DNA of 64,000 bases from Tunturiibacter empetritectus (GTDB lineage: Bacteria; Acidobacteriota; Terriglobia; Terriglobales; Acidobacteriaceae). Every line of letters starts with the position of its first letter. The stretch's first letter is position 1. Location of the stretch: NCBI RefSeq assembly GCF_013410875.1, contig NZ_JACCCU010000002.1, forward strand, positions 186,001-250,000, given 5' to 3'. A program made the translations under genes and the position numbers. Positions 49,787-58,551 of the stretch are shown here, in pieces. The notes beneath the pieces are model-generated. The model saw only the letters and a list, made by a program, of their open reading frames with translations, had not been told where the DNA came from and did no database searches.

Positions 49787-50680
49787 CTAAATTTTTTCGG
49801 CCGCCCTCAACTTCGCACTACGCGACCGCGGATTTCTCATCTGTTCCTGTTCAGCCGCCACAACCGGCTTCTTCGTTAAGACCTCAAATACCTTCGCGTC
49901 CTTTGCCGCCTTGAACGCATCCTTCACCAGCCGATCCTCCAACGAGTGAAAGCTGATCAGCACCAGCCTTCCCCCCGGCTTCAACAGAGACCCCGCGCTC
50001 TTCAGCAGCGATTGAATCTCTCCCAACTCGTTATTCACTCGAATCCGAAGTGCCTGAAAGGTTCTAGTAGCCGGATGAATCTTCTCGCTTTTCATTGGTG
50101 GGGCCTCGGCCGATACGATTCGAGCCAATTCTGCTGTAGTCGTAATCGGCCGGGCCCTAACAATGGCTCTGGCGATTCTCCGCGACCTCCTTTCCTCTCC
50201 GAATTCGTAAATCAGGTCGGCGAGTTCGTTTTCGTCTTCCTGATTTACCACTTGCTCGGCCGTCTCTCCGCTGCGCGTATCCATCCGCATATCAAGCGGG
50301 CCATCGGTCCGAAAACTAAATCCTCTGTGCGCCTCGTCCAGCTGCAGGCTGCTCACGCCAAAATCGGCAAGCAATCCATCCAGGCTTCCCGGCTCGATCA
50401 CTCCCGAGGCCTCCGAAAACGCCCTCGGCTCAAACACCACCTCCGGCATCTCGTCTCCAAGCTCGACCCGTAAATCTTCTAGCCTTGCCTTGGCCTTCTC
50501 CATCGCCTCCGGGTCACGGTCAAAGCCAATCAACCTGCCTCTGCCGCCCAGCCTCTTCGCAATCTCCAAAGAGTGCCCCGCCAGACCCAGCGTCGCGTCA
50601 ACCACCACGCCGCCCGGCCGCACATTCAAGTACTCCAGAACTTCTTCTAAAAGAACCGGCACATGTTGCGGACTCTTCAT
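49787..50680 (-). CDS. rsmH: 16S rRNA m4C1402 methyltransferase RsmH
   Basis: SAM-dependent N4-methyltransferase of the ribosomal P site. 297 residues from ATG at 50680 (MKSPQHVPVLLEEVLEYL); an in-frame extension of 14 codons is rejected. VDATLGLAGHSLEIAKRLG is motif I, LADFGVSSLQLDEAHRGFSFRTDGPLDMRMD the family signature in pieces, and ISFHSLEDRLVKDAFK near the end. Follows mraZ by 45 bp, the classical first pair of dcw. Confidence 0.97.
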   Translation of the reverse strand: MKSPQHVPVLLEEVLEYLNVRPGGVVVDATLGLAGHSLEIAKRLGGRGRLIGFDRDPEAMEKAKARLEDLRVELGDEMPEVVFEPRAFSEASGVIEPGSLDGLLADFGVSSLQLDEAHRGFSFRTDGPLDMRMDTRSGETAEQVVNQEDENELADLIYEFGEERRSRRIARAIVRARPITTTAELARIVSAEAPPMKSEKIHPATRTFQALRIRVNNELGEIQSLLKSAGSLLKPGGRLVLISFHSLEDRLVKDAFKAAKDAKVFEVLTKKPVVAAEQEQMRNPRSRSAKLRAAEKI

Positions 50681-50725
50681 ATCAACCCGCCTTCCGTGCT
50701 GCCCCTGGGGGCCACCTTGCAACCT

Positions 50726-51187
50726 TTAAGCAACAACCTTTGTCTTCTCTGCGAACGCCATCAGATCCGCGTCCGTCAGCTCAACCGCGCCACTGGCCTT
50801 CTTCATCTCCGCGTCGAACATCTCCGCATTCACAACCTCAAGCAGCGTCTGCGACCCCAGAACATTCACCTCGCCTGTCACCTTCGCCAACTCCCGCAGC
50901 TTCTGCGGAATCAGCACCCGGCCCTGCGCATCCATCTCCGCCATCTGCCCGTAAAAGTTCGTTACATCCTGAAACTTCTTCCGTACCGGATCCATTGGGG
51001 ACATCTTCGACAGCGACGCTTCAATCTGCTCCCACTCCTTCAGCGGGTAAACCTGCGCCCGCCTCCCATCCATGCTCGTTATGTAGAACTGGGGGCCATA
51101 CAGCTCATCCACACGGCGCTTGAACTCGGCAGGCAGCTTCAATCTGCCCTTCTCGTCCACGCGGGTTGGGTGATTTCCCCGAAACAT
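50726..51187 (-). CDS. mraZ: Transcriptional regulator MraZ
   Basis: AbrB-like double-repeat DNA-binding protein that represses the dcw promoter in E. coli. 153 residues. Repeat 1: FRGNHPTRVDEKGRLKLPAEFK; repeat 2: MDAQGRVLIPQKLREL, with the conserved DxxGRxxxP in both. GAGGT lies just before the ATG. First gene of the cluster; candidate operator boxes are found 85-120 bp upstream. Confidence 0.97.
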   Translation of the reverse strand: MFRGNHPTRVDEKGRLKLPAEFKRRVDELYGPQFYITSMDGRRAQVYPLKEWEQIEASLSKMSPMDPVRKKFQDVTNFYGQMAEMDAQGRVLIPQKLRELAKVTGEVNVLGSQTLLEVVNAEMFDAEMKKASGAVELTDADLMAFAEKTKVVA

Positions 51188-51252
51188 AACGACCTCGATA
51201 CCTCTCCCGGCTCATCTTTGGTTCAAACCAGCTCCGCATCGTAGAATCTTAT

Positions 51253-51306
51253 TGTCAAGGAACCTAGTTTGGTCCACGAAACTCCAAAATCTTCTACTTC
51301 GCTCCA
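51253..51306 (-). promoter_or_regulatory. Candidate MraZ boxes and -35 element upstream of mraZ
   Basis: Minus strand: TGGAG, (tagaa), TGGAG and TGGAC start at exact 10-bp steps (51306, 51296 degenerate, 51286, 51276). The TGGGN-N5 repeats bound by E. coli MraZ have the same spacing. A TTGACA follows at 51258, but no good -10 is seen. The rest of 51188-51510 shows no other structure. Confidence 0.45.
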
Positions 51307-51510
51307 CCAGCATCGCCGAGGTATCTAGCCCTGTAAAGGACTAATTTGTGCAACTTCTGTGTATTTCCCATATTGGAATGTGGAAAACTCAGCTACTTGT
51401 GTATACCGAAGAGGTAACCGCTAGCTGTAGTGTTGGCTCGGTTGATTCATACCAACTCTGTTACTTGCAGAGCGTGAATCCATCTGGTAAGCGAAATAAA
51501 AGCGAAAACG

Positions 51511-52041
51511 CTAGCTCCCACTTAGCAACTTCTTCCGCCGAAGCAGCCACACCAGGTACGCAAGCACTGCCAGATTGATGAGCAACAGGCTCAGGCGAAA
51601 CCAGTCGGGCCTTCGAACCAGCTCATACAGCTCCCAAGGTAAAAAAGAGATCGTCAGGATCAGCGTCAGATACTCGGCCCACACCTTCTCCAGAAGCAGT
51701 CCAATCCCCTCTGTTAGAGCCAGCGCGGAGTAGCCAAACGTCGCGACACTGATCTGTCGCATCCGATGAGCATCGATAAGGTCAGCCTTGTGCAGCAACA
51801 AAGCAACCAGCCGGCTCTCAGGGTCAAATCTCAGCTTCAGCGCCAGCCGCGTCACCTCATCGCCGATATCTTTATGCAGCAGATGAATCGCGCCCGCACC
51901 GATACAGAAGAAGAAGATCGCCTTCGCCAGCTTGAAAAGCCCGATCAGCATCAACCCACGATCATGCACTCCGGTCGCGTGATGCCCGTGCTCCGGTGCC
52001 TGTATCGACTCGCTCCTGCTGATCGGTTCTTTCAACATCAT
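51511..52041 (-). CDS. DUF2127 membrane protein
   Basis: 176 residues, four hydrophobic segments (LMLIGLFKLAKAIFFFCIGAGAI, a central FGYSALALTEGIGLLL, YLTLILTISFLPWELYELV, LSLLLINLAVLAYLVWLL in pieces). The pattern GLFKLxKAxxF...EGIGL...E.YELVRRP is characteristic of DUF2127. Inner membrane; function unknown. Two adjacent ATG codons at 52041/52038. Confidence 0.88.
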   Translation of the reverse strand: MMLKEPISRSESIQAPEHGHHATGVHDRGLMLIGLFKLAKAIFFFCIGAGAIHLLHKDIGDEVTRLALKLRFDPESRLVALLLHKADLIDAHRMRQISVATFGYSALALTEGIGLLLEKVWAEYLTLILTISFLPWELYELVRRPDWFRLSLLLINLAVLAYLVWLLRRKKLLSGS

Positions 52042-52271
52042 CAGACCTTCAGTTGACGAGGACGCGATGAAATTGTCAACGCCACCTTCGTGTCACGCAT
52101 CTTCACCCCATCAACATCTTCCCCTCAACTGTTACGCGCACCCAATAGACCTCCTAACGCCGCCTCCTGAAAGGACATCTCACGAGCATGATTGGAACGA
52201 GACCAATCCAGTCTCAGCAAGCGCACGTAGATGCTTATGAGTGCCCTTGCAGGGAACCAACTTCTAAGAAT

Positions 52272-52304
52272 CAAGAACGATACAAGAACGATACAAGAAC
52301 GATA
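52272..52304 (+). repeat. Three tandem 11-bp repeats before the fasciclin gene
   Basis: CAAGAACGATA three times without error, ending at the ribosome site (AAAGGA) 14 bp before the ATG. Position suggests an effect on leader length or expression. Confidence 0.9.
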
Positions 52305-52317
52305 AAGGATAACGACA

Positions 52318-52872
52318 ATGAAGAAGACCTTCCTCGCGACCTTGGCAGTTGCTGCCTTGGCCATCACCTCCCTCAGCGCCCACGCCCAGAAGGATCCCGA
52401 AGTCGGCGGCGCTGCGATGTACCCCACTAAAACCATCGTCGAGAACGCAGTCAACTCGCCGATCCACAAGACCCTCGTCGCTGCCGTCAAGGCAGGTGGC
52501 CTGGTCGACACACTCAACAGCCCCGGACCCTTCACCGTCTTCGCCCCAACCGATGACGCCTTCGCCAAACTCCCCGCCGGCACCGTCGACACTCTCGTCA
52601 AGCCAGAGAGCAAGGACACCCTCGATAAGATCCTCACCTACCACGTCGTAGCCGGCAAGATCAGCTCTAAGGAACTCGAGAAGATGATCAAAAAGGGCGG
52701 CGGCAAAGCCACCCTTAAGACCGTCCAGGGTGAAGATCTCACCGCCAGCATGTCCGGCGGCAACATCATTCTGACCGATGCCAAGGGCGGCACGGCCACC
52801 GTCACCACCGCCGATGTCTTCCAGTCGAACGGTGTCATCCACGTCATCGACACCGTCCTCATGCCCAACTAG
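52318..52872 (+). CDS. Secreted fasciclin (FAS1) domain protein
   Basis: 184 residues. Signal peptide MKKTFLATLAVAALAITSLSAHA cut after about residue 23. One FAS1 domain: TIVENAVNSPIHKTLVAAVKAGGL, the H1 box GPFTVFAPTDDAFAKLP, ILTYHVVAGKI, and H2 box NGVIHVIDTVLMP. FAS1 proteins mediate adhesion or matrix contacts; bacterial single-domain forms are often secreted. It has its own terminator and a tandem-repeat leader. Confidence 0.95.
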   Translation: MKKTFLATLAVAALAITSLSAHAQKDPEVGGAAMYPTKTIVENAVNSPIHKTLVAAVKAGGLVDTLNSPGPFTVFAPTDDAFAKLPAGTVDTLVKPESKDTLDKILTYHVVAGKISSKELEKMIKKGGGKATLKTVQGEDLTASMSGGNIILTDAKGGTATVTTADVFQSNGVIHVIDTVLMPN

Positions 52873-52895
52873 TGTCTTCCTCCAGCAGTTCCCTT

Positions 52896-52924
52896 GGGGC
52901 GCCTCATAACGAGGCGCCCTTTTT
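52896..52924 (+). terminator. Rho-independent terminator of the fasciclin gene
   Basis: GGGCGCCTC (52897-52905), ataac loop, GAGGCGCCC (52911-52919), five T. Confidence 0.93.
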
Positions 52925-53007
52925 CTCACCCCATGAAAAACACTCTTTGCTCAACAGCCTTGCATCCCTCGCGCTCTCCCTTCGAACACGCTATAACCGA
53001 CTCAGCG

Positions 53008-53544
53008 ATGCGCCGCACCTTCCACTCCGGACAGTGGCTCCCCTACCCTGTCGAACTAGTCTTCGCCTTCTTCTCAAACCCCGACAACCTCCCCCGGCTC
53101 ATGCTCCCTTGGCAAAAGGCCCGCATCGAGAAGATCTCCCTCGCACCCCCACCCACGCAACCCGTAACCTCCAACAGCATCACAGCCGGTGCCGGAACCA
53201 GGCTGACCCTCAGCTTTCGGCCCTTCGCATACTCGCCAATTCGAGTTTCATGGGACGCTGAGATCTCTGAGTTCGCCTGGAACGATCACTTCTGCGACCA
53301 GCAGCTCCGCGGTCCCTTCGCCTACTGGCATCACTGCCACCACGTAAAACCGCAGACGCGAACAGAACTTTCAGGCAGCGTCACTTCGGGCACCCTGCTC
53401 GAGGACGAAGTCAACTACGAACTGCCGATGGGCAAACTGGGCACCTTAGCCAACAGCCTCTTCGTTACCTCCCAGCTACGAAGCACCTTCGCCTATCGTC
53501 ACGCCCGCACCAGCGAGCTGCTCGCGCACCTGACCCATCGCTGA
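53008..53544 (+). CDS. SRPBCC family ligand-binding protein
   Basis: 178 residues from ATG at 53008; an ATG at 52933 would add 25 poorly structured residues close to the terminator. Starts RRTFHSGQWLPYPVELVFAFFSNPDNLPRLMLPWQ, the typical beta1-helix of the cyclase/dehydrase-like START group, and ends LFVTSQLRSTFAYRHARTSELL. It contains WHHCHHV, a His/Cys cluster in the middle. Cytoplasmic; ligand unknown. Confidence 0.82.
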   Translation: MRRTFHSGQWLPYPVELVFAFFSNPDNLPRLMLPWQKARIEKISLAPPPTQPVTSNSITAGAGTRLTLSFRPFAYSPIRVSWDAEISEFAWNDHFCDQQLRGPFAYWHHCHHVKPQTRTELSGSVTSGTLLEDEVNYELPMGKLGTLANSLFVTSQLRSTFAYRHARTSELLAHLTHR

Positions 53545-53629
53545 AAGTCGCTCTTAACGGAACCTATCAAGGCCGCTAAAGAAGTTGAAAAAACACGCGC
53601 TGCGAACTGCAGGCCGCCAATCCTTCCAC

Positions 53630-55519
53630 CTAGTGCTTAGCCAGCACCTGCTCCATCATCTTGCTGAGATAAGGTCTCGACCTCTCAAGCGCTGCCTCTG
53701 CCGTTAGGCCATACTTCTCCCGCAGCGACTCCACCTTGCCATGCTCGATGAACGCATCCGGCCAGCCCACCCTCACAACCGGCACCTGCAACTCAAGTTC
53801 GTTCAAGGTCTCCATCACGGCAGAGCCAAACCCACCTGCCAGCACATGATCCTCTAACGTAATCACCAACCCACAGCGTCCGCCAAACTCCCCAACGCAA
53901 TCGCGATCCACCGGCTTCGCAAAGCGCGGATTGATCACCGCCGCAGAAAATCCTTCCAGCTTCAACATCTCCGCAAGCCGTACCGCCTCCGGCAACATCG
54001 CACCCAGGCCGAAGATAGCGACATCCACTCCGTCGCAGATCACCTCAGCCTTGCCGATCGCGAGCGCCACCTGCTGCTCTTTCACTTGAACGCCCGGCCC
54101 AGTCCCACGCGGATATCGAATCGCGCTCGGCCCTTCATGCAGCATCGCCGTATACATCATGTCGGCCAACTCATCCTCATCCTTCGGCACCATGTGCACC
54201 AGGTTCGGCACGCTGCGCAGATAGCTGATGTCGAACAGGCCATGATGCGTCGGCCCATCGTCCCCGCTCAACCCCCCGCGATCCATGCAGAACACCACAG
54301 GCAGATTCTGCAGACAGACATCATGCACCACCTGATCAAACGCCCGCTGCAAAAACGTCGAGTAGATCGCACAGAATGGCTTATATCCCTTCGTCGCCAT
54401 TCCAGCCGCAAAGATCACCGCATGCTCCTCCGCGATCCCCACGTCGAAGTACCGTTTCGGATGATGCGGCCTAAAAAGATCGAGCGCCGTGCCGTTCGGC
54501 ATCGCAGCCGTAATCGCCACCACCTTATCGTTCGCCGTAGCCAGCTTCGTCAACGACTCTGCAAAGATCTCCGAGTAGGTCTTCTGCCCAGCAGGCTTGG
54601 TCTCACCGGTCTGCGCATCGTAAGGCCCCAGCCCATGAAATTTCTTCTGCTTTTCTATCGCAGGCTGAAAACCCTTTCCTTTTTGCGTGATCGCATGCAG
54701 CACCACCGGCTTGTTCTGCTGCTTCAAAAATTGGAACGTCTCAATCAGCAGCGGCAGATTATGTCCATCAAGCGGCCCGAAGTAACTCAACCCAAACTCT
54801 TCGAAGAGCGTGCCCGGCCCAATCAAACCCTTCGCCGCCTCCTCCGCCTTGCGAGCAACGTGCCGCACCGTCTTCCCGCCAAACCGCTCCAGCAGATCGG
54901 CCGCTCGATCATGCAGACTCGAGATCGTAGGATTGGTCACGATCTTGTGGAAGTACTCCGCAATCGCCCCTACGTTCTTATCAATCGACCAGGCATTATC
55001 ATTCAACACCACGATCAATCTCTTCGTCTGAGCCGCAATATTGTTCAGCGCTTCAAACGAGATGCCATTTGTAAACGCCGCGTCCCCGGCCAACGCAACG
55101 ATGTGTTCTTTCCCACCCGCCATGTCGCGGCCAACAGCCATCCCCAGCGCCGCACTCAGCGCCGTTCCTGCGTGCCCGGCACCATAGCTGTCATGCTCGC
55201 TCTCAGTGCGCAGCATAAATCCATTCAGTCCACCCGGCTGCCGAATCGTATGAAACAGCTTCTCCCGCCCCGTCAGTAGCTTGTGCACGTAGGCCTGATG
55301 GCTCACATCGAAGACAAAGCTATCGGTCGGTGTATCGAACACATAGTGCATCGCCAGAGTCAGTTCCACCACGCCAAGATTCGGACCGATGTGTCCGCCC
55401 GTCTTTGCAACCCCCACAATCAGTCGCGCCCGAATCTCCTCTGCCAACTGCGTCAACTCCGCGATCGAAAGCTTCTTCACATCAGCGGGAGAGTTAATTG
55501 TCTCGAGAATCTTACTCAT
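53630..55519 (-). CDS. dxs: 1-deoxy-D-xylulose-5-phosphate synthase
   Basis: Thiamine-diphosphate enzyme, first step of the MEP isoprenoid pathway. 629 residues. GHIGPNLGVVELTLAMHYVF, DVSHQAYVHKLLTGR, ThDP/Mg motif GDAAFTNGISFEALNNIA ... VVLNDNAWSI, then the pyrimidine domain with AEEHAVIFAAGMA and MDRGGLSGDDGPTHHG (TK signature). The third residue in GDAA is Ala where many have Gly, still acceptable. Monocistronic here. Confidence 0.97.
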   Translation of the reverse strand: MSKILETINSPADVKKLSIAELTQLAEEIRARLIVGVAKTGGHIGPNLGVVELTLAMHYVFDTPTDSFVFDVSHQAYVHKLLTGREKLFHTIRQPGGLNGFMLRTESEHDSYGAGHAGTALSAALGMAVGRDMAGGKEHIVALAGDAAFTNGISFEALNNIAAQTKRLIVVLNDNAWSIDKNVGAIAEYFHKIVTNPTISSLHDRAADLLERFGGKTVRHVARKAEEAAKGLIGPGTLFEEFGLSYFGPLDGHNLPLLIETFQFLKQQNKPVVLHAITQKGKGFQPAIEKQKKFHGLGPYDAQTGETKPAGQKTYSEIFAESLTKLATANDKVVAITAAMPNGTALDLFRPHHPKRYFDVGIAEEHAVIFAAGMATKGYKPFCAIYSTFLQRAFDQVVHDVCLQNLPVVFCMDRGGLSGDDGPTHHGLFDISYLRSVPNLVHMVPKDEDELADMMYTAMLHEGPSAIRYPRGTGPGVQVKEQQVALAIGKAEVICDGVDVAIFGLGAMLPEAVRLAEMLKLEGFSAAVINPRFAKPVDRDCVGEFGGRCGLVITLEDHVLAGGFGSAVMETLNELELQVPVVRVGWPDAFIEHGKVESLREKYGLTAEAALERSRPYLSKMMEQVLAKH

Positions 55520-55787
55520 TCAAAACCTGTCTGCAGTCTCGCTGACCGAGCGTCGCGTCCTGCCGAAAACCAAACTACATCTTCAACCCAGCTAAATAAC
55601 TTGACTTTTAAGTATACCAACCCACATCTTCATGTGTTGTTGCATTTTTCCGCCTCGATTCTTTGACGCAGCTCCTACCTCATTGGATCTCTCCCGCACC
55701 TCAACCCAGCAGAATCGAGGCAATAGACAACCCAAAGCACCCTTAATTTGCCCTGCCCACACATCCACTGCGATATCCTTCCCCCAC

Positions 55788-56591
55788 ATGGTCCCCGCCG
55801 TCACCACCACAGGCCTCACCCGCCGCTTCGGCGAATTCACCGCAGTTCAGGACGTCAACCTCACCGTCGCTCCCGGCCAGTTCTTCGGCTTCCTCGGTCC
55901 CAACGGCGCGGGCAAATCCACCACCATCAAGATGCTCACCGGCCTGCTTGCCCCCACCTCCGGCTCCATCCAGATCCTCGGCCTCGACGCCGCCACCAAC
56001 CCCATCGAGGTCAAGCGCCAGATCGGCGTAGTCCCCGAAGGCCTCGCTCTCTTCGGCCGCCTCACCGCCGCCGAATACCTCCGCTTCGTAGGCCGCATGT
56101 ACGGCCTCGACGCCGCCATCACCGCCGCCCGCACCACCGAACTCCTCGACTTCATGAGCCTCGCCGGCGAAACCAAAAAACTCATCACCGACTTCTCCCA
56201 CGGCATGCAGAAAAAACTCGCCCTCGCCGCCGCCGTCATCCACGGCCCCCGCATCCTCTTTCTCGACGAGCCCTTCGAAGGCGTCGACGCCATCGCCTCC
56301 GGCACCCTCAAAGCCATGCTCCAGGGTATGATCGCCCGCGGCGCCACCATCTTCCTCACCTCCCACGTCCTCGAGATCGTCGAGCGCCTCTGCACCCACA
56401 TCGCCATCATCGACCGCGGCCACCTCATCGCCAACGGCTCCCTCGAAGAGCTCCGAGCCGGCGTCCAGGCCCGCAACCCCGAAGGCAACGGCAGCAACCA
56501 GATCCTCACCCTCGAACAAATATTCCTGGACATAGTAGGCAGCGATCCTGCCACTATCCAACCCGAGCAGGAGCTCTCATGGCTGGGCTAA
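55788..56591 (+). CDS. ABC exporter ATPase
   Basis: 267 residues from ATG at 55788; longer frames upstream are not supported. Walker A LGPNGAGKSTTIKML, signature in the form DFSHGMQKKLALAAAV (normal for EcsA/CcmA-like ABC-2 ATPases), Walker B RILFLDEPFEGVD, H-loop FLTSHVLEIVER. Pairs with the downstream permease, whose start overlaps its end by 13 bp. Cargo not predictable. Confidence 0.93.
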   Translation: MVPAVTTTGLTRRFGEFTAVQDVNLTVAPGQFFGFLGPNGAGKSTTIKMLTGLLAPTSGSIQILGLDAATNPIEVKRQIGVVPEGLALFGRLTAAEYLRFVGRMYGLDAAITAARTTELLDFMSLAGETKKLITDFSHGMQKKLALAAAVIHGPRILFLDEPFEGVDAIASGTLKAMLQGMIARGATIFLTSHVLEIVERLCTHIAIIDRGHLIANGSLEELRAGVQARNPEGNGSNQILTLEQIFLDIVGSDPATIQPEQELSWLG

Positions 56592-58297
56592 CCGAAACTC
56601 CAAGCCAACCTCCAAATCAACCCTGGACCTCCGCCCAAAGCCGCGCCCAGTTCGCCGCCCTCGCCCAACTGCGCTGGTGCATCTTCCGCAACGCCTTCCG
56701 CCGCAAAGGTGGAACCGGCGAACTCATCGCCCGCATCCTCTTCGTCCCCTTCCTCGCCATCATCGCCATCTTCCCCATCCTCGGCGCAGGCATCGGAGCA
56801 CATCTTCTCGTCGTCACCAATCGCCTCGCCATGCTCTCCGCAATCACCTGGGGCGTCTTCCTGCTCTGGCAGCTCGTCGTCCTCAACATCTCCGCGCCGG
56901 GCCTCAGCTTCGACGTCAACACCATCATCCGCTTCCCCATCAGCTTCCCCCGCTACCTCCTGGCGCGCCTCTTCTTCGGCCTCCTCTCTGCGGCCAACGT
57001 CATTGGCACTCTCGCTCTCATCGCAACCGACATCGGCATCGGTATAGCCAGGCCCTCGCTCATCCCCTGGGCCACCCTCACTCTCCTCGTCTTCGCTTTG
57101 GCAAACATCTTCTTCACCCGAATGGCCACCACCTGGGTCGAGCGCTGGCTCTCCACCCGCCGCGCCAGCGAGATCTTCACCGCTCTCATCATCTTCGGCT
57201 CCCTCGGTTTTCAGTACATCAATCTAAACTTCAACCCAGCCTTCCAACACGGCCACCACGCCAGCAAACTTCCAATCCTCATCAAAATCTTCAACCGCAT
57301 TCGCCCCATCGCCGACTTCCTTCCACCCGGCCTGGCCGCCACCTCCATCGTCAGCTCTACGCAGGGACACCACCTCATCGCCATCGCATCTCTCCTCGGC
57401 CTCACCGCCTTCGGATGCCTCTTCCTGGCCATCTACGCCTGGCGTATGCATCGCGAGTTCCGCGGCGAAAATCTAAGCCAGGTCTCCCACCAACCCACCG
57501 CAACCCGCATCTCGCCCCCGCAGCGCATCGCCGGCGCGCCGTCCGCAACGGCTCAGCCCACCCGCAGCCTCTTCAGCCTCAGCCCCATCCTTTCCGCATG
57601 TCTGCGTAAGGAGCTCCTCTACCTCCGCCGCAACACCAATCAGCTCTACGGCTTCATCGCGCCCATCTTTATGGTCTTCCTCTTCGCCAACCGCATGGGA
57701 GCCAGCGGTACCGGCGGCAGCCTCGTCTTCCCCGCCGCCGTCGCCTACTCCCTCCTCGGCGTCTCCATCCTCTCTTACAACGGCCTCGGCATGGACGGCC
57801 CCGGCGTCCAGTTCTACTTCCTCAGCCCCACCCGCCTCCGCGACGTCTTCCTCGCAAAGAACCTCATAGGCTTCCTCCTCAGCCTTATCGAGTTCGGCCT
57901 CATCTTCGCAGTTCTCACCTTCAGCGCCGGCACTCCATCGCTCCTCATCGCCCTCGCAACCCTCTGCTGGCTCGTCTTCGCCACCTTCACCAACGGAGCC
58001 ATCGGCAATCTCCGCTCCCTCAGCGCACCAAAAAAAATCGACCTGTCGAAGATCAGCCGCAAACAGACCTCTCAACTCAGCGCTCTCATCGCATTGGGCG
58101 TTGTTCTAGCCTGTTTCGGAATCGGCTTTGCCATCGTCCTTCTCAGCCAACACTTGGGCCAACCTTGGCTCATGATCCCCATCCTCCTCGCCCTCGCTGT
58201 GGCAGCCTTCCTCTTCTACCTCCACGTCCTCAACCGTCTCGACACCATCGCGCTGAACCATCGCGAGACCATCGCCGAAGAGCTATGCAAGACCTAG
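56579..58297 (+). CDS. ABC exporter permease (ABC-2-like, PF16949 type)
   Basis: 572 residues from ATG at 56579, overlapping the ATPase gene. About ten to twelve hydrophobic segments in two halves with a cytoplasmic linker (MHREFRGENLSQVSHQPTA...). The second half begins LSACLRKELLYLRRNTNQLYGF, a typical entry of these duplicated permeases. A frame from 55748 that fuses a different reading of the ATPase region is an artefact. Confidence 0.88.
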   Translation: MAGLTETPSQPPNQPWTSAQSRAQFAALAQLRWCIFRNAFRRKGGTGELIARILFVPFLAIIAIFPILGAGIGAHLLVVTNRLAMLSAITWGVFLLWQLVVLNISAPGLSFDVNTIIRFPISFPRYLLARLFFGLLSAANVIGTLALIATDIGIGIARPSLIPWATLTLLVFALANIFFTRMATTWVERWLSTRRASEIFTALIIFGSLGFQYINLNFNPAFQHGHHASKLPILIKIFNRIRPIADFLPPGLAATSIVSSTQGHHLIAIASLLGLTAFGCLFLAIYAWRMHREFRGENLSQVSHQPTATRISPPQRIAGAPSATAQPTRSLFSLSPILSACLRKELLYLRRNTNQLYGFIAPIFMVFLFANRMGASGTGGSLVFPAAVAYSLLGVSILSYNGLGMDGPGVQFYFLSPTRLRDVFLAKNLIGFLLSLIEFGLIFAVLTFSAGTPSLLIALATLCWLVFATFTNGAIGNLRSLSAPKKIDLSKISRKQTSQLSALIALGVVLACFGIGFAIVLLSQHLGQPWLMIPILLALAVAAFLFYLHVLNRLDTIALNHRETIAEELCKT

Positions 58298-58334
58298 TGT
58301 CCTGAGTCCAGGCGAAGCCGTATTAGCCTTTGCC

Positions 58335-58361
58335 GTCATCCTGAGTGCAGCGAAGGATCCC
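58335..58361 (+). repeat. Dispersed repeat R2, copy 3
   Basis: GTCATCCTGAGTGCAGCGAA followed by GGATCCC, with extended similarity to the copy at 37438 for about 80 bp. The remainder of 58298-58551 shows nothing else clear. Confidence 0.85.
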
Positions 58362-58551
58362 GACGAACTCCACCTGCCCAAACCGCTCGCCCTTTTCCAC
58401 CCACACGTTCAAGCCGTTGTCTGTTCTTCATTTCCCAAGAAAGTTCACGACACCCGTGGCGAGACCTACGCTACACTGGCTCTCTCCGCACACCAGCTCA
58501 CCTACCGCCGCCAAACGCACCAAGTGAGTATCAGGAAGGAAAAAAGACGAG

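Noticed and set aside
55748..56578. Upstream part of an 849-codon frame continuing into the ABC permease
   Set aside because: This part is an alternative frame of the ATPase gene (Arg/Pro/His-rich). The permease begins at 56579.
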